The notes: generated by a model from the sequence alone, not told the origin. A DNA stretch of 64,000 bases from Struthidea cinerea (GCA_013397865.1 VZTI01003648.1:723946-787945); one strand, 5' to 3'; numbered from the stretch's first letter, positions 1 to 13,726 are shown. A program made the numbers and translations.

Positions 1-718
1 CTGCCCCGCCAGCAAAGCTAGAGCTGGCAGGTGGCCACAGAGTGATCCTGTCTCCAGCCACACAGGCTGCTTGAAATCTGCTCCTGGATCAGCTCCGCGC
101 GCTACCGACTACCTCATGTCCTCGAGGATGGGGCATTCCTTCCAAGAGAGGGTTTTTCTTCAGATCGCAGAGTCCCTGGCAAGGGGGAGCCATGCTGGGT
201 GAGCACCGAGTTGGGGGCTGGAAAGGGACCTTCAGAGATGCCCCGAGCAGTTCTCCTGAGCCCTTCCAACAAGGGGTGAAGAAATAAGGGCGGCATCTCC
301 TATGGAACATCCTGCGTGTGTGGCCTGCGGAAGGGCTGAGAGGCACCACTGACCTGTCAAGTGGCACCGTTTCTTAGCTCAAAATTCATGTTTATTGCTC
401 TTCCTTCCCACAGTGTGGATCTTCTGCCCAGGGCTTGAGGCAAAGGATGGGTCACAAAGTGGCTGCATTCCCTTTCTTCCTAGTTGTGAGACAACAGAGC
501 AGAGGACTTTGCATCCCACCAGTCAGCTCTTGACCCTTTAGTTGCCTGGAGACGGGTCACAAGAAGGCACAGAGGTTGAAAAATCCTTTTGGGGACCTCC
601 ACGTTCTGTGCTGCCAGCTCTTAGGTTTCTGGAAGCCATCACCCTCTCAATTACCACACTGGTAAATGCTGGAGATAGCAAAGGGCATCCCATCGATGGG
701 AAACCCAGTGGGGACATT

Positions 719-743
719 AAAAAAAAAAAAAAATAAAAAAAAA
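719..743. repeat. Poly(A) tract
   Basis: An A run broken by a single T. The sequence upstream (542-718) is not recognisable as a processed transcript, so a retrocopy is not claimed. Confidence 0.9.
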
Positions 744-2352
744 GCTGCTTCTCATTTCAATCAAAACAGGGCATGAGAGAAGAGAGAAAAGAAAGAAAAG
801 GCATCTCCACAGCCAAACCCAAGCCGGAGCAAGGCAGGGGGGCTGCCTGCCCAAAGGTCTGAAAGGAGGAACGCACGCACAGAGAGAAAATAGAGTTCAC
901 AAACAAGTAAATGAGACAAGGAAGCCCTGCACACATCCTGCGGCAGTAACCACAGGGAAAGGGGCTGAGGACCAAGCACAGCCCAGCCCTCCTCCCTGCA
1001 GAAACCCAGTGCTCTTCCCATGTGGCGGAATAAAGGGGATTCCAGTACAGGGAGGCAGAAAACTGTCACAAGAGAGGGATGCCAAGGCCGGGGTACCCTG
1101 TCCCCTCCTCCCTGCTGGCTTTCCCTGTCCCATTCCTCCCCCATGCTCCACAAGGATGACCATATTTTTAGTACTCATTTTAACAGCTAATTAAACGGCA
1201 GAATTAGAAACAGCCCGGGAACTCTGCCTTCCAGAACCTCCCTATGCCTTCATTCCCTGTCCCCACTGCTCCCTGATGAGCTGGGAGGGCTCCCAGCTTT
1301 GGACCAGGAAGCTCTATTTCCCCTCTGCAGGATCCTGGCTGTGAAGGCAGGATGTGGAAGTGTTCACAACATCCCAACAGGACCACCCTCCCCGCTCTCT
1401 CTCCACTGCAGATCAGGCATTCCCTTCTCACCTCTGCCTCCTCCTGCCCTGGGGAAGGGTTAAATTGGGCTTCCAGTGCCTGAGGACGGGCTCAAGGAGG
1501 TCCACAAGGTCAGCATTTACACAACAAAGCTAAAAACTTCCATGTCCCTGTGGTATCAGGGCGGTCCAGCACCCCAAGGCAGGTGAACCAGAGACTTCTT
1601 TGGACTTGCTCACCCAGCCAAGTCCAGGCAGCTGGAAAGCTTCAGGTCTGGCCTCCCCACACCTTGTCCCTCCAGGCCAGCCCTACCAGCTGCATGACCT
1701 GGTAATGTCCCCGAGGCCAAGCCTCCGCTCTGAACACGCAACAGGAGATCCCCAGCCCACCAGTACAGCCAGGGGTCCGTGCTGGTGCAGACCCTGCTCC
1801 TCCTTTACTCACAGAGCCCTGGAAGCTCCCGCTCCCAGGAGGTTCTCTGCCACCAGCCAGGACCAATGGCAATGCTGAAGGACTCCTGTCCACGCCGGCC
1901 CCAAAGGAGCCAACCCGTTCCTAGGTCGGGGCTGTCCCCAGAGGACATCCTCAGGTAACTGCAGGACCTCTAAACAGCAGAGCACAAAGCTGAACCTGCA
2001 CTGCAGGGCCAGTCTTCCCCAAGCACTGAGTCACAGCAGTTAGTGGAACAAACGCAGCACGGTTAGTCAGACAGGAAGATGGCCATTGCCTAAGGTAGCT
2101 CGGGTGGAAGGGCTGGCCCTCCTTCAGCATCCACTGACCTCTGCCAGATACATGAGCTGGCCTCAGCTTATATAACGACAGAAGGTATTTATAACATCAA
2201 ATGTTCACAATTCCCCTGCCTTTCGACCATGTTTATGCAGTTCACATGTAGCCACGCACGAAGTTTAAAGCATCTGCATTATTACGTCGCTGGGTGTTTT
2301 GAACAAGGCTTTCCACCACAGAAAGCTAAGGGCTTGGTTGTTGGTTTTTTGG

Positions 2353-2370
2353 TTTTTTTTTTTTTTTTTT
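2353..2370. repeat. Poly(T) tract
   Basis: Eighteen consecutive T after TTGGTTTTTTGG. A simple low-complexity run. Confidence 0.9.
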
Positions 2371-5335
2371 AAAGGAAGTTCTTTGACTCCTTCTGCTTTG
2401 TAGTTAAAAAAGATTTACTTCTAAGTTCTCAGAAAACTCATTCCAGACTCCAAGAAATCTGAATTTGCGAGGAACTCACTGTGATTACGGTGGAAAGACT
2501 GAAACAGACAAGTACAGTCACAGGGAGTGGTGCAAACAGACCTGAGCCCTTCTACCTCTGCTGCTGTCTGGCAGCAAGTTGTCTCTGTCTGGGAGCTCCA
2601 CAGCAGCTGAAACACAGTCTATAGAAATTTCATAGACCACTTCAGCCCTCTCCAAGCCAGTAATTATCTTTTATGCTTCATTGAAAGTAGTTGCTGTTGG
2701 CTGTATTATTGGTAAACTATCCCTAAGCCTTCAGAAAGGCTGCCTGAAAATTAAATTTATTTGGGAAAAAAGTTCTGGAGAAGGGCAATAGAACTGTAAG
2801 TAACCAGCACACAAATGGTCATGTAATTCCTGGTAGCCCCGAAGAAGCATTGTGAAGAGAAGGGGATGAAAAACAAAGTTCACTGAAGACTTCCAGAAGG
2901 TGATGACACCAACAGGAAGGTGAGGAGGACCCTCTCGAAAAACACACTCAAAGATCATGAAAAAACGGTTTATAAGAAGATCAAAATCCAGGTGGCAGAT
3001 TAAACAACTTCTGGAGAAGAACTGACGGAGAACAAGAAAATCTAGTGATTTCTGGGCTGAGGCAAAGTATTAAAATAGATGAAGGGAAGGCAGTTGGAGA
3101 AGAAGAAGTCTCACGATGCTTCTGCTGGAAACATCTAAGGAAGTCCAGTTCAGAGGAACAAACAGAGCAAAATCTGACCAAGACTCTCTGGGGACAAGAA
3201 GCAGTTTGGCTTCTCAGAGAAGTCAAGGAACCAGTTTGATTCATGCAGAGAACTAAAGCAGGAGTGCCTGTGTGTAGGGAAAAATCAGCATGGCATTTCT
3301 GCTCCGTGGGAGCAGACAGCAGCGTGAGGGGTGCAGGTCTGGCGTGCTGACCCTCATATTTTAAGGTCAGGGTAGGCAGGAGATTAGCAAGATTTAGCAC
3401 AAGGAAAGGAGCCTGTCTTTTTGGAGACAGACCCCTCTCTTGTGTCCTGTCTCCACCCCTGGCCACAGCTAGGTCCCTAAGCTCAGGAATTCGTCTCAAA
3501 CTGCCATTAACTCCTCCCAAGGTTTTCCTTTCTCTTCACTCACCACTTTACTTCCACATCCACTCAGATTCTCCAGTGGCCTCTTGTGAGAGTTTTTGTC
3601 AAAAGCCACATGTTCACGGCCTCCTCAGCCCGAGGTTTCTTCTGTGTGGGACAATAATATACATTGTGCGTGGTACAAAGCAAGTGGTGATGTGGTGGAG
3701 CTCGCTGTTTACGGAGAGCAGAGTCTGCCACCCGCCCTCCCGAGCTCATTAAATCTAAAAACCAAGGACAGCCTTGAACCGAAGTCTACAGTCCGTGCCA
3801 GAGCCTCAAAGAAGTTCGGATCCAGCTTCATACTTCACAGCTCTGGCACCAGAGTCAAGACAACACCCCTTTCTCCCCTGAACCTCCATGCTAAAACCCT
3901 GATCCAACATTTCCAGATGGTGCCACTTCTCGTGTCCCTGGCTGGACACGAGCACGGAGACTGGAGCTAAATGCAAGCTTTTCATGAGACCAGTCACCCC
4001 AATTACCCCTCTGTGCAACTGCTTGCAAGCCATTGGGAGGGGTCTCAGGAGAACGTGTGTGGCTGAAGCACTTGCTGCAGTCAGATGATTGTCAAGCTGA
4101 GCCTTGGAAGTGATTTCTGGAAGCTGGAAGAATAAATTTCATGGAGATTTGCCTTCCCCAACAAGCAGCTGTAGCCATATGCTATCGAAAAAACAGCCCT
4201 GAAACTCGTTGAGGGAGGGAAACTGGCAAAAAGGAACTTTAAAACAGGTCTTTAACAGCAGTGTAAAACTTTTAAGGGTTGAACATCACGCACTTGTAAA
4301 AGCAGAAGGTCTAGGTCTGCTGTGCAGGTGTCAGGAGTAATTATTTCCAGTTACTTGTTGAGAAACGCTTTAGACATTTTGACGGCAAAGCATAAAGGGC
4401 TTTGCCAGAAAACTCCGACACTGACGAGGTGGTAGGAGGGGCAGAAAAAAGAGAAACAACAGAAACAGCAGAAAACGCACAAAACAACCACATTCTAGGG
4501 AGCCAGTCGCCATTTTGGCTGCTTCGCAGCCGACGAGGACTTGCCTCCAGCAGGTAGCAGGCCAAGTTATAAAAACATGGTAAAATTTGATAGTTATCCT
4601 CACACTTGCAGCTGGATTCGGAAGTGGCTGGTTCTGGGCTGCTGCCTGGGCAGCCCTGGGGTTGCTGAAATCTGCCATCTCAGCTCTGAAAACACTGACA
4701 CTCCTGGTTTGTGTCTGTTCGCTATTACGGGCTGCAGAGTGAAGTTCACTCTCCCCAGAATCCTAAAAGATAAAACCTGCAGAAACCAAATGTGAGTCTG
4801 GAGCCCTCTCCAGAGCCCGCACTTACGGAAAACCTGTAATGCCACTGCCTCACTGCCTTCACCATCAGAAGTTTCCCACAGCAATGCTGAAGTCCCGTGT
4901 CAGTGTGTAACCCCATCCTCTCACCCACACGGACTCGGGGAGCAGGAAGCTCTTTTCCTCACGGCAGCAGCTGTTGGAGCACCCAAACCCTGTTATCACA
5001 ACCTTCTTATCAAACATCCACAACGCCGAGGCACGGCACGCCCACCTCGTTTTGCCAAGTCAAGGAAGAGGGAGGAAAACCAGCAATTCCGAGATGCCGT
5101 GAACGGGACGACTCACTTACCCAGGTGACTAAGGGCCTCTTTGTCCCACGGCCAAGTGGCAGCACCAGCCAGCTCTTCCCTCACCGAGCTGGCGAAGTAA
5201 ACATTGAGGAAATGGGTGCTGTTCAGCTGCAGGGCCTCCTTCAGCTCCTTCACGCTCATGTACGCCCTGCATGGACAAAGGAGAGGAGACGGTCAGCACA
5301 CAGGTCCCACAGAGCGAGGGGGAAAAGCAGGAGGC

Positions 5336-5386
5336 TGTAGGTGCTACAAAGCTAGAAGCAGAGAAATTCTTCAGCCTTTTCTCAGA
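5336..5386 (+). repeat. Left arm of the ~50-bp terminal inverted repeat
   Basis: Its reverse complement recurs at about 5714-5764. The same segment begins the normal LTR copy at 44895, which shares the string GCTAGAAGCAGAGAAATTC. The change of orientation occurs at 5386/5387, where the reversed U5 end begins. Confidence 0.85.
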
Positions 5387-5764
5387 TGTCGCTGTTACGT
5401 CTGAGGCGCATAAAGAAATCGACACAGAGTCCAGGCTCATGAACAAGTGGAAGCCGAAGCTTTTTGCTTTAATAATTTTCTGACTACTATATAGGATAGA
5501 TCACAAAAAGTGTGTTGAGCGGCAATAGGTAATTGGTTCCTCGGCCATCCACCCCTTGAGAGGATTGGCCAAGTTTTAAGATACCTATTCCAAAATATTT
5601 ACAAAGTCAAAGCCATAACAATCTTGCGAAACAGCCTGCAGGTGCAAGAAGTTTATGGAACTGTGACCTTGTTTAAAATACTTTACATAGGAAAGACAGT
5701 CTGCTCACAGAATATTGAGAAAAGGCTGAAGAATTTCTCTGCTTCCAGCTTTTTAGCACCTACA
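5336..5764 (-). mobile_element. LTR insertion with two U3 ends (inverted U3 cap), endogenous retrovirus-derived
   Basis: The insertion is flanked by the 6-bp direct repeat GGAGGC (5330-5335 and 5765-5770). Bases 5387-5764 are a complete reverse-oriented LTR. It starts TGTCGCTGTT (the U5 end reversed) and ends AGCACCTACA (the U3 end reversed), and it aligns by eye along its whole length with the copy at 52606-52998. Bases 5336-5386 are a second copy of the first ~50 bp of U3 in the opposite orientation (TGTAGGTGCT...), with two clear mismatches from the right end. The element therefore has ~50-bp terminal inverted repeats, which ordinary copies of this family lack. No retroviral gene is present between the ends. 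The 6-bp duplication suggests a class II (beta-retrovirus-like) integrase, but the family name is not known to me. Confidence 0.85.
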
Positions 5765-5770
5765 GGAGGC

Positions 5771-8700
5771 CATCCCACAGACATCCTACAAAGGGTGCAA
5801 CAGCCCTGGAGACATCCTCAACTCTCTGAAACCAAGAGCATTTTAAGGCAGAGAAGAATTCAGCATTCCAACAGGACACCGCAGGCTCTGCTCTGTAAGG
5901 TGCAAGTTCTGCTGGCGAGGGGTTTGGAAGGCACTCATGCAAGTCTGAAGAAGTTTTGCTAATTACAGTGGCTTTGTTCACGAGGTCTACCCTCAGAAAA
6001 GGTGCACCAACAGCGGGAACAAAAGAAGCCCCGTGAAAGAGGATAATAGGGGACAAAACAGGAGGAGAAAACATGAGAGAAGGAACGAAACGCAGAGGTT
6101 GGTCCTGCTGGGGGAAAAGAGAGGGGGTTTGGTGTCAGAAGAGCAGAATTTCAGGTGGAGGGAGAGAAGAACGAATCCAGAACTCCAACTGTTTCTAACA
6201 AGGGGTTTTCAGGGGTTGCCCCTGATATGGGGCAGGACAGGAATGGACATCGAATCTTACTGCTGGGAGCAGAGAGGGTTTGTCAGCTGGGGCCAAGAAG
6301 TCTCTTCTCCAGCTTCTCTAGTCTACCTGGACTTCCATCCCATCCTTTTCCCCAGGAAAACCAGTATTCCAGAGATGGCAGCACATGGCAACAACAAGGG
6401 TGTCCCGGCAGTGCACAGGCACATCTCTCATCAAGACACACCCCCACGTGTTGCACAAGGAAGAGCATGAGCAAAAGGTATCTCGGAATTTACTCCAAAA
6501 AAAATACAAAAACCAACCAGCCAACCAAAAACAACAACAACAACAAGAAAACGGAAATGAAGCCAAAAGCGCTCTCGCAGCTCTGCTCAAAATGAACCTC
6601 GGAGAAGACTCTGCCTGGGTCTCACCAGCACTGAGCTGGGCCCTCTTTGCATCAGTCTGTCCCTCTGCACGTGATCTGAAACTTCCAGAGCAGGTCTGGG
6701 ATGTCTGCAGCAGCCAGCAGGGGAAAAAACAAAATCTCCCAAAATAAGCTTAGCGGGGAGAGGGCAATCTCTGGAGCCAGATTCATTGAAGGGCAAGTTT
6801 AGTGGGGAAAGTCTCCTGACAACACTGCTGGCTGTCTCTCCCCCCATCTTCAGAGCTGGGAATAAAGAGTTGCAGGAGCAGAAAGAACACTGGAATGGGG
6901 ATATCCAAGACATCCATTTCTAAAGGCCACAGGAAGGTAATGGGCTGGGAGAGGTGGGTAGGCAGTAGGCATTGCAGCAGGGCAGTAACACCCACGGGCA
7001 CATCCGAGTGTCCATGAAGTGATCCTCACAGCGTGCCACATCTCAGCGCTTGGAGACCCAAAAATCCAGCAGTCAGGAAAGTCAGGTTTTGCTCTTCCCT
7101 CTGTGTGACTGTTTCTGCACAGGTCAAAAGTCTGTGTATCCCATTCACCAGAACACCAACATTGGTCTTTAGGGAGTTCACGTCCTCAGCGATGCAAAAC
7201 AATCAAGGTCTAACGTAAAATCAGCAATAATAATTCCAGTGATAACAGCAATGGAATTATGAGGCCTTGGACTGTGCTGCAAATGCCAGGTACCCTTTTT
7301 AAATGGACTTCAGTGATCCTTGTGGGGGCCCCTTAGATCTCAGGTTATTCCGTAAATCAAGTACTACCATTTCCACCGTCTGTGCCACTAACCTCATGGG
7401 CTGAGACAGGATTGGGACACACTGTCTCCACATTTCTATGACTTATCTCTAAGTCTTCAAAACCCGACCCACAGTTAGTGAAGCCATTCATTTAAGAGAT
7501 TCTGAGCAAGAAAAAAAAGAAAAAAACAACTCATGGAAAGGCTTTAAATACATCACCGTGGAATGATGATGGAAACACACCATTGTGGAAATATGTCATA
7601 AGAATGACTAAACCTGCAGCATGAGGCCAACAGCAACATTAAGGTGGTGGAAAGCATTTCGCTTATTCCCATGCTTCCAGGAGCAGCTGGCATCTCTGAG
7701 CTGCAAGGATGGATTATGAAGGCAGCACAGTCGTTTCTTCACACTGGGCTCGCCACAAAGGAGCACCAGCTCTGTCTGAACAAGCTGCTTCTGGTGGTGT
7801 CCATTCGCAGGGATGCCCATTAGTGCGTTCCTCACCACGGGGGATGACAGACAGGAGGATGGAGCTGAGCATGGGCTAAGGGGAAAAGGGCACGTTCTCA
7901 TCTGAGAGGTGAAGTGAGAAAGGAAACCAGCGAGAAGTGCAAATGCTCTGTTTGAAATGGCAAGATCCCTAGTCAAGCTGCTACACCAACAGGCTTGTTT
8001 AGAAAGAGAGAGGTTGCTACAGCAAATTGAAGAGAAGGAGGAAAAAATGAAAAAAAGAAAGGATTCCAGAAATAAACTAGAGCAGGGCGGCATGTGGAAC
8101 AGAGCTGGGTAAGCCCAAGGGCTATTTCCCTGGACCTAGAATAGCAGAGGCTTTCAAAAGCCACTGCTGACTTGGGAGGTGTCAGATAATCAGGATCTTC
8201 TGACTGCCTCTCTCCTAACCAGTCAGCCCCCAAAAGACCTTCCCAGGCTGGAGGCATCTCACCCACCTTCCCAGGAGCTCTGAAGATTCAGTTACTTCAG
8301 AAAAATCTTGGCTGGGCTGTGTGGCGAGATGAGATGACCAGCTTGTCTTCACCAGGCCCCGAGATCTCCCACCACAAAGCAGCATTCCCAGAACACTTTC
8401 CCCAGCCACATCAGCTTGTGGAGAGAAAACTCTCCCCACCGGAAAGGACAAATTAGGAGAACTTGATCCCTTCTCTGTGATGTCTCGCCTGAGCATCCCA
8501 GACACGCGCCACGCTGACGCCATCCCTTCAACCCAACCAAGACGGGAGCAGGCCGGGAGGAATAGATAGTGAGAAGAATAAACAAACCTGAAGGACATAC
8601 TTGTGGCATGACTCGGAAGGAATAGAAGCAAAAATTTCATAGAAATAGAGCATAAGGAGGGGGAGGGGGGAGAGAAAGTCTCCTTCACTCATCAGAGCTG

Positions 8701-10036
8701 CTCGGGGGACACAGACTTAAAAATAACATCAATTCCTGACCTATGATATCTCGGAAAAATAGCCCCAAAGCCTTCCAGGCCGTCCAAATTCCAAGAGCCG
8801 ACGTCAGCCCTATTCAGAGGGATATTCCTGCAGCCCCTCTTCTGGAGACATGATGTTTTTCTGGCTGTCGCCTGCCGTTCCCTTGACATTAGCAACATTT
8901 TTTGTCAAGGCTTGATTATACATAACTGCAATTCCCTCCATTGAGAGATCTGGATGGCTCAGGGATGTGTAAGGGTTAGAGGGAGCAGTTCCAGCACTGA
9001 GCACTGGGTTGGATGGGCAAGGAGAAGAAAGGACCCCAATTTCACCCATTATGGCACGGAAAGCACAAATATCCTGCTAACGTCCCCAAAGATGCGAGCA
9101 GAACAATTCTGGAACGGGCAACTCCAACTCCCCTCAATCTACATTTCCTGCTGGCATCCTTAGGTTAGACAAGGAGCATCCAACTGGCATCTGAGCCTTT
9201 TTTCTTCCTGCCAAGGTTATGCTCTCCCTCTCCTTCAGTGCTTCTGTGATTTTCGCTGAGGAGAAGGCAGAGCAGCCTTCGGGCTCCACAAACAGCCTAA
9301 AGGACAGCACTCTCCTCTGCTTCCCAAACAGTTTTCCAATGTCTGCAAGACTAGAGTCTTCCAGACTAGATGGTGTTTCCAGCAGGATGGGCACCGCAAC
9401 CCAACATGGAAGCACAAAGGAAGGACAGAAGGATACACCAAGGTAGAGTGAGATACACCAGCCAAGGAGCAAAACCCAAACTGACCCCAAAGAGTAGGGC
9501 AGAGGACAGAGGAGATAGAGGTGGGACATCAGGCTCGCCGGATTCAAAGTGACTGTTTTTCCAAGGGCCTCCAAAGCTCAGTGGTGAGCAGCCAACTCTG
9601 TGGAGATGACACCTGGAACCTGGTGGGGAGCACTTGCAGCCCTGGGAGAGTGGAGCTTGCAAGAAGGGTGTGTGCAACAGTTGAGAGAGATTAGGGACGG
9701 GAGGGCTCTGGAATGCCCTTATTAGACACGAGTATGGGAATGAACACCGTCCAGAACGACGGCGTTTGAAGGGATGAGTCCAGGAACGACGCACTCCCTC
9801 ACAACGGGGGATATTGGCTCAGAGTTCTGCTGAACGACACGGTTTGATGACCGGACTCTAAGGCACCCCACTGCATCCCGTTTTACTCGTATGGGACACA
9901 GCCAGGGGCTGCCATCCTGCGGGGCTTCTTGCTGTTGGAAAAAGGAAAAGAAGCTGGAGCAGCTTCAGTGACTGTCACCACAGAACAGCAGAGTCAGAGA
10001 CCCCGCTGCAGATGGAGGGGATCTCCACAGGCCATT
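5771..10036 (-). other. Presumed intron, no gene seen
   Basis: Only the CAA-type simple repeat near 6500 and small A-rich runs near 7510 and 8050 are recognisable. No open frame resembles a known family. Confidence 0.6.
6496..6549. repeat. A-rich / (CAA)n simple repeat
   Basis: A run of A followed by CCAACCAGCCAACC and then ACAACAACAACAACAAG. No adjacent element is recognised. Confidence 0.92.
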
Positions 10037-10260
10037 CTGACCCCCTTGTTCAAAATCAGGTCTAATTAGACCACACTGCTCAAGGTCATGCCCAGCTGGG
10101 GCCTGAACAGCCACAAGGACAGAGGTTTCCAAACCTTTCTGGGCAACCTATTCTAGTGTTTAAGCATCCCCAAGTTAAAAATAATTCCTCAAGTCTAATC
10201 CAAATTTCTCACATTCCCAGTTGCGTCCATTGCTTCCTGACAATTGCCTTCTTGGAGTCC
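10037..10260 (-). mobile_element. CR1 LINE 3' fragment, old
   Basis: It resembles the reverse complement of a CR1 3' region: CTTTCTGGGCAACCTATTC, then TAATTCCTCAAGTCTAATCC where CR1 has TTCTTCCTAATATCTAATC. It is diverged, and the 3' terminal octamers are missing. Confidence 0.7.
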
Positions 10261-12689
10261 TGCTCCATCTTCCCTGTGTCACCCCATCATATCAAAGGGG
10301 AAAGTCATTGAATGGCTGTAGATTTGCATGGTAAACTCTTACTGCACTACACCTTACCTTATTAAAGTCAAAAGACCCAAAGCTTCCTTTCTGAGCAGTT
10401 GAAAAATCCCACTCCACCCATGATCCCTGGAGAACTCACATTCTTTTCTCATGCTTTTCCTTGGAAAGTGTTGTCCTGCCCACGGGGGAGGCAGCACCTT
10501 CCTAACCACGGTTGTAAGTCAGGCTCTGGGCCGGCTGGGTCAGAGGAGAACACTTGAGACACCCGGGAGAGACAGAGCTGATGCAGCTTTTCCAGCACAA
10601 ATTCCTGGGAGCAACAACAGGACCATGGCTGCTGGACAGGTGGGAGAGAGGAGAGGATCTGCTAATCCATGGGGCAGCAGAAAGCACAGTGAAGCTGCAA
10701 AACAAGCCTGACGTGGGAGAAGCTGGGAGGAGAAGGGCAAGGGGGGCACTTTTTACATCATAACAGGAAGCCTTGAGGCCACAAAGTGGCCATGACCAGC
10801 AAGAGATGGCACCTCCGAATGAGAAGCAAGGCCAGCACGTACCCCCTGCAGTACCATAAATCAAACCGAGTTCTCTGGGTACTGCAAAGGGTGCAGCCTG
10901 TAATGCCACAGGAATTCCACTGCAACTCAAAAATAGGAGTCTTCTCCCAGTAGACCTTTCAGAGGGGATGTGGGAGTGGGGTTGGGTGGAAGCTGTCCAA
11001 GTGCCCTCCACGGACAGCTGGAAAATACTTGAGACACAGCCAGCTCCAGCTAACCATGCAGCCTAAAGAAGTCACAGGGGATTCCTGGCTCTGCTTTCAT
11101 GTCCCTCAACCACTGCAAGGAAATTCCTCTTCCTACTTCCCGCGAGCAGAGAGGCTCCCTTTCCCCCCAAACCTCTGCTTGACAAGTGAGGAATCCCTCA
11201 GACTTCCCAGAAACGAGCACCAGTCTGCCAACAACACTTTTAGTGCGTGGGTAAGGCATTTCTCCAAGGCTGCGAAGGGTTAAGGACAAACACAGCCACC
11301 TTGTCTCTGAGTCACAGCTCAATCCACGAAGACAGGCGCTGATCCACATGGCGTGAACGTTTTGGGAGAGCGGACTCTCTAAATTCTCCACGTCATCCAC
11401 GAGATGCTCCTCCTGATGGTGAGCCAAAGTGAATATCTTCCATTCTGACCCACCAAAGGACTCCTCTTCATGGTGACTCTTCAGCAGGGGGTCTAAATAG
11501 GTAAGGCTCCCAACCTGGGCTCTCTGCTTGCATAAATGAACCTTCCTTGCTAGAATTCGGGAACCCTCAGCCTTGTCCTCATCTCATCTCAGCCTTGCCT
11601 CCCTCCTTGCCCTACCACAGGCAGACAAAGCCCACCTCCAGAGCGCAAACACGGTGCCACCTTGGCACAGAAGACGAGCCCAGATGGGTTACTTGGTCTG
11701 CTTCCGGACGAGGCTGATGGCCATTCTTGTAACTGCAGCTGCCTCACACTCTGGCTTTACCTGCCCAAAAATTTCTGGCATTAATGCAGCAGGGGGGATG
11801 CTGTGTTTTTCAGTCCTTCTGTACTTACTAAGACTGCTTGCATCCCCATGACCACGTCTGGGAGCTCTGACTCCAGTCCAGCACTCTGCTGGTATGCCAC
11901 AAACATCTCTGCCAGCAGCATGACAACTTGACGAGGCAGCAACATCCAAATGACTCTCATCTGGACAGGCTTTGGTAACACAGCCAGATACAAACCACAT
12001 GCAAGATGGGAAGGGAAGGCTGCGAGAGAGCCAGACATTCCCCTGGGATCATGGGAAGCACAACACTGCTGGAATAATACCCTCTGTAGTGCTCAGGAGT
12101 CTTTCACCAACTTCGCTGGGTGCTGGACTCCAGCCAAAGAGCATTTGAGTCCACAAGGGATGAGGACATCACACAGTTCCTGGACATGCCTGGAAAAATC
12201 CACCTCTGAGGCACTGACAGCACGAGTAGAACAGCAGCCTAGGAAGCAGCCATCACTGGCAGCACAGCTTAAGTCTTGCGTGGGTGGCTGAGCATCAAGA
12301 TGTCAAAGAGGGTGAGAGGGCAAAACAGGATCCTTCAGGATCAGGAGGTTCCCTTTTGTGTGAGCAATTCCTGTTGGATTCAGGGTTAACTCTCAGCCTC
12401 CATATGTGAGCATGGGACTGAAGCAGCAGCAGATGCTGAAGGGTCAGAGAGCTGCACTGGCAAAAGCCGCAGATGGGCTCAAAAAGACACATTGTAGTTC
12501 AAGGCTGTGACCCTTCCCTACAGATTTACAGGGGAAAGGGAGCTGGAAGGCTGCAGAGCACCAGCACACAGCTCTGTTACATCAGAGGGCAGTAGGCAGC
12601 TTCTTGAGGTCAGGTTTGGGAAAGAAAGACAATAACATTAGTGTCAGACCAGAAAGCCTGCAGGGCATTTTGCCCTGAGGTAGGCTGAA
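10261..12689 (-). other. Presumed intron, no gene seen
   Basis: Mixed-composition DNA with short random frames only (longest about 170 codons, no domain). No repeat recognised. Confidence 0.6.
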
Positions 12690-13420
12690 GAATAAGTGCT
12701 GCTAACAATGGCATGGCCCAGATATTCCTGGAAGTGTTGGCTAAAAAGTTATTCACTAAATCATCACTGAATCAGCAAAAGGCAATGCTATTTTAGACCT
12801 GGTTTTGGTAAGCAGCATAGAAATTATGAAAGAGCAGATGAGAGAAAGAAAACTTGGCCTGAACTTATAATGAGTTGATTCAGATCAACTCAAATGGAGG
12901 GATGAACAGAAGTCTTGAATGAAGACTTGAAAAGCAGGTTGATACCAGAGCTGTCAGGGAGAATGGGGTGAAGTGGAATTCCCCAAAATCAAGCTGACTC
13001 CAGTGAAAACAAAGAGTAAAAGATCCTTTTAGAAACAAGGGCGAAAGAAGGAAGAAGCAGATCTGCTGAGGAGGGAAAGTGGAGCCAAAGCTCAGTGCAA
13101 CTGAGATGCATCCCTGGACAAAATCACGGTGTGGTCCCCACCTTTATCCGACTTCAAACACGTGGTAGTGGAGCAGAGCTCAAGACAAGAAATTTTAAAA
13201 AAAGGTGGCAGCAGTTGGATGAGGGCTGAAGCCTCAGTTGGGCTGCGTGGAAGACTTGGGCCACTGGGGAGGTGGCAAGTCCCAACCCTGAAAGCGTGGG
13301 ATGTGGGAACACAGAGCAGGGGGCAAAAAGCAAAAGGAAAGAGTGCAGAAATACAAACATTCATAGATAAACGAAACCCAGCGGATGTAAGACATGTGCA
13401 GGGGAAATGCCACCCGGGAT
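12690..13420 (+). mobile_element. Ancient CR1/L3-type LINE remnant (probable)
   Basis: Scattered matches to the region between endonuclease and reverse transcriptase of old CR1-like LINEs: AAAAGGCAATGCTATTTTAG, TGAGTTGATTCAG, GATGCATCCCTGG, and GAAACCCAGCGGATGTAAG. Many stops and shifts are present and no frame is intact. It could be two separate fragments. Boundaries are approximate. Confidence 0.4.
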
Positions 13421-13726
13421 GCAGAAGGGCTGACCACAGGGCACACGACTGGAGAACAGCTGACATGCTACGCACAGCGATGTCTGAGAGGGCGAGCAAG
13501 GATCACAGCGAGACAGGCTGATCGGGTTGTCCTCTCTCTAAAGACCTCTTCCCACCCGGTTCTCTTACCTTCAAAGGGGATGAACTGCTTTTGTGGCTCT
13601 AGGAGAGCGTTTTTGGCAACTCCCAGTACTCACTCCTTTAGCCTCCATGGAAGTGAATCCCTTCCAGCAGAGCCTTGAGCAAGATGCAATTTACTCTTCA
13701 AGAGATCTAAAACCTTTGTCTTAGCA

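Larger units (their letters stand above)
1..5329 (-). other. Presumed intron, no gene seen
   Basis: All six frames are short and show no recognisable domain. Two homopolymer runs (719, 2353) are the only repeats identified. The AT-rich patch at about 2165-2300 has no repeat signature and could be regulatory, but nothing proves it. Confidence 0.6.

Noticed and set aside
542..743. Frame ending in a lysine run next to poly(A), considered as a processed pseudogene
   Set aside because: The peptide matches no known protein, and no target-site duplication was found around the A tract.
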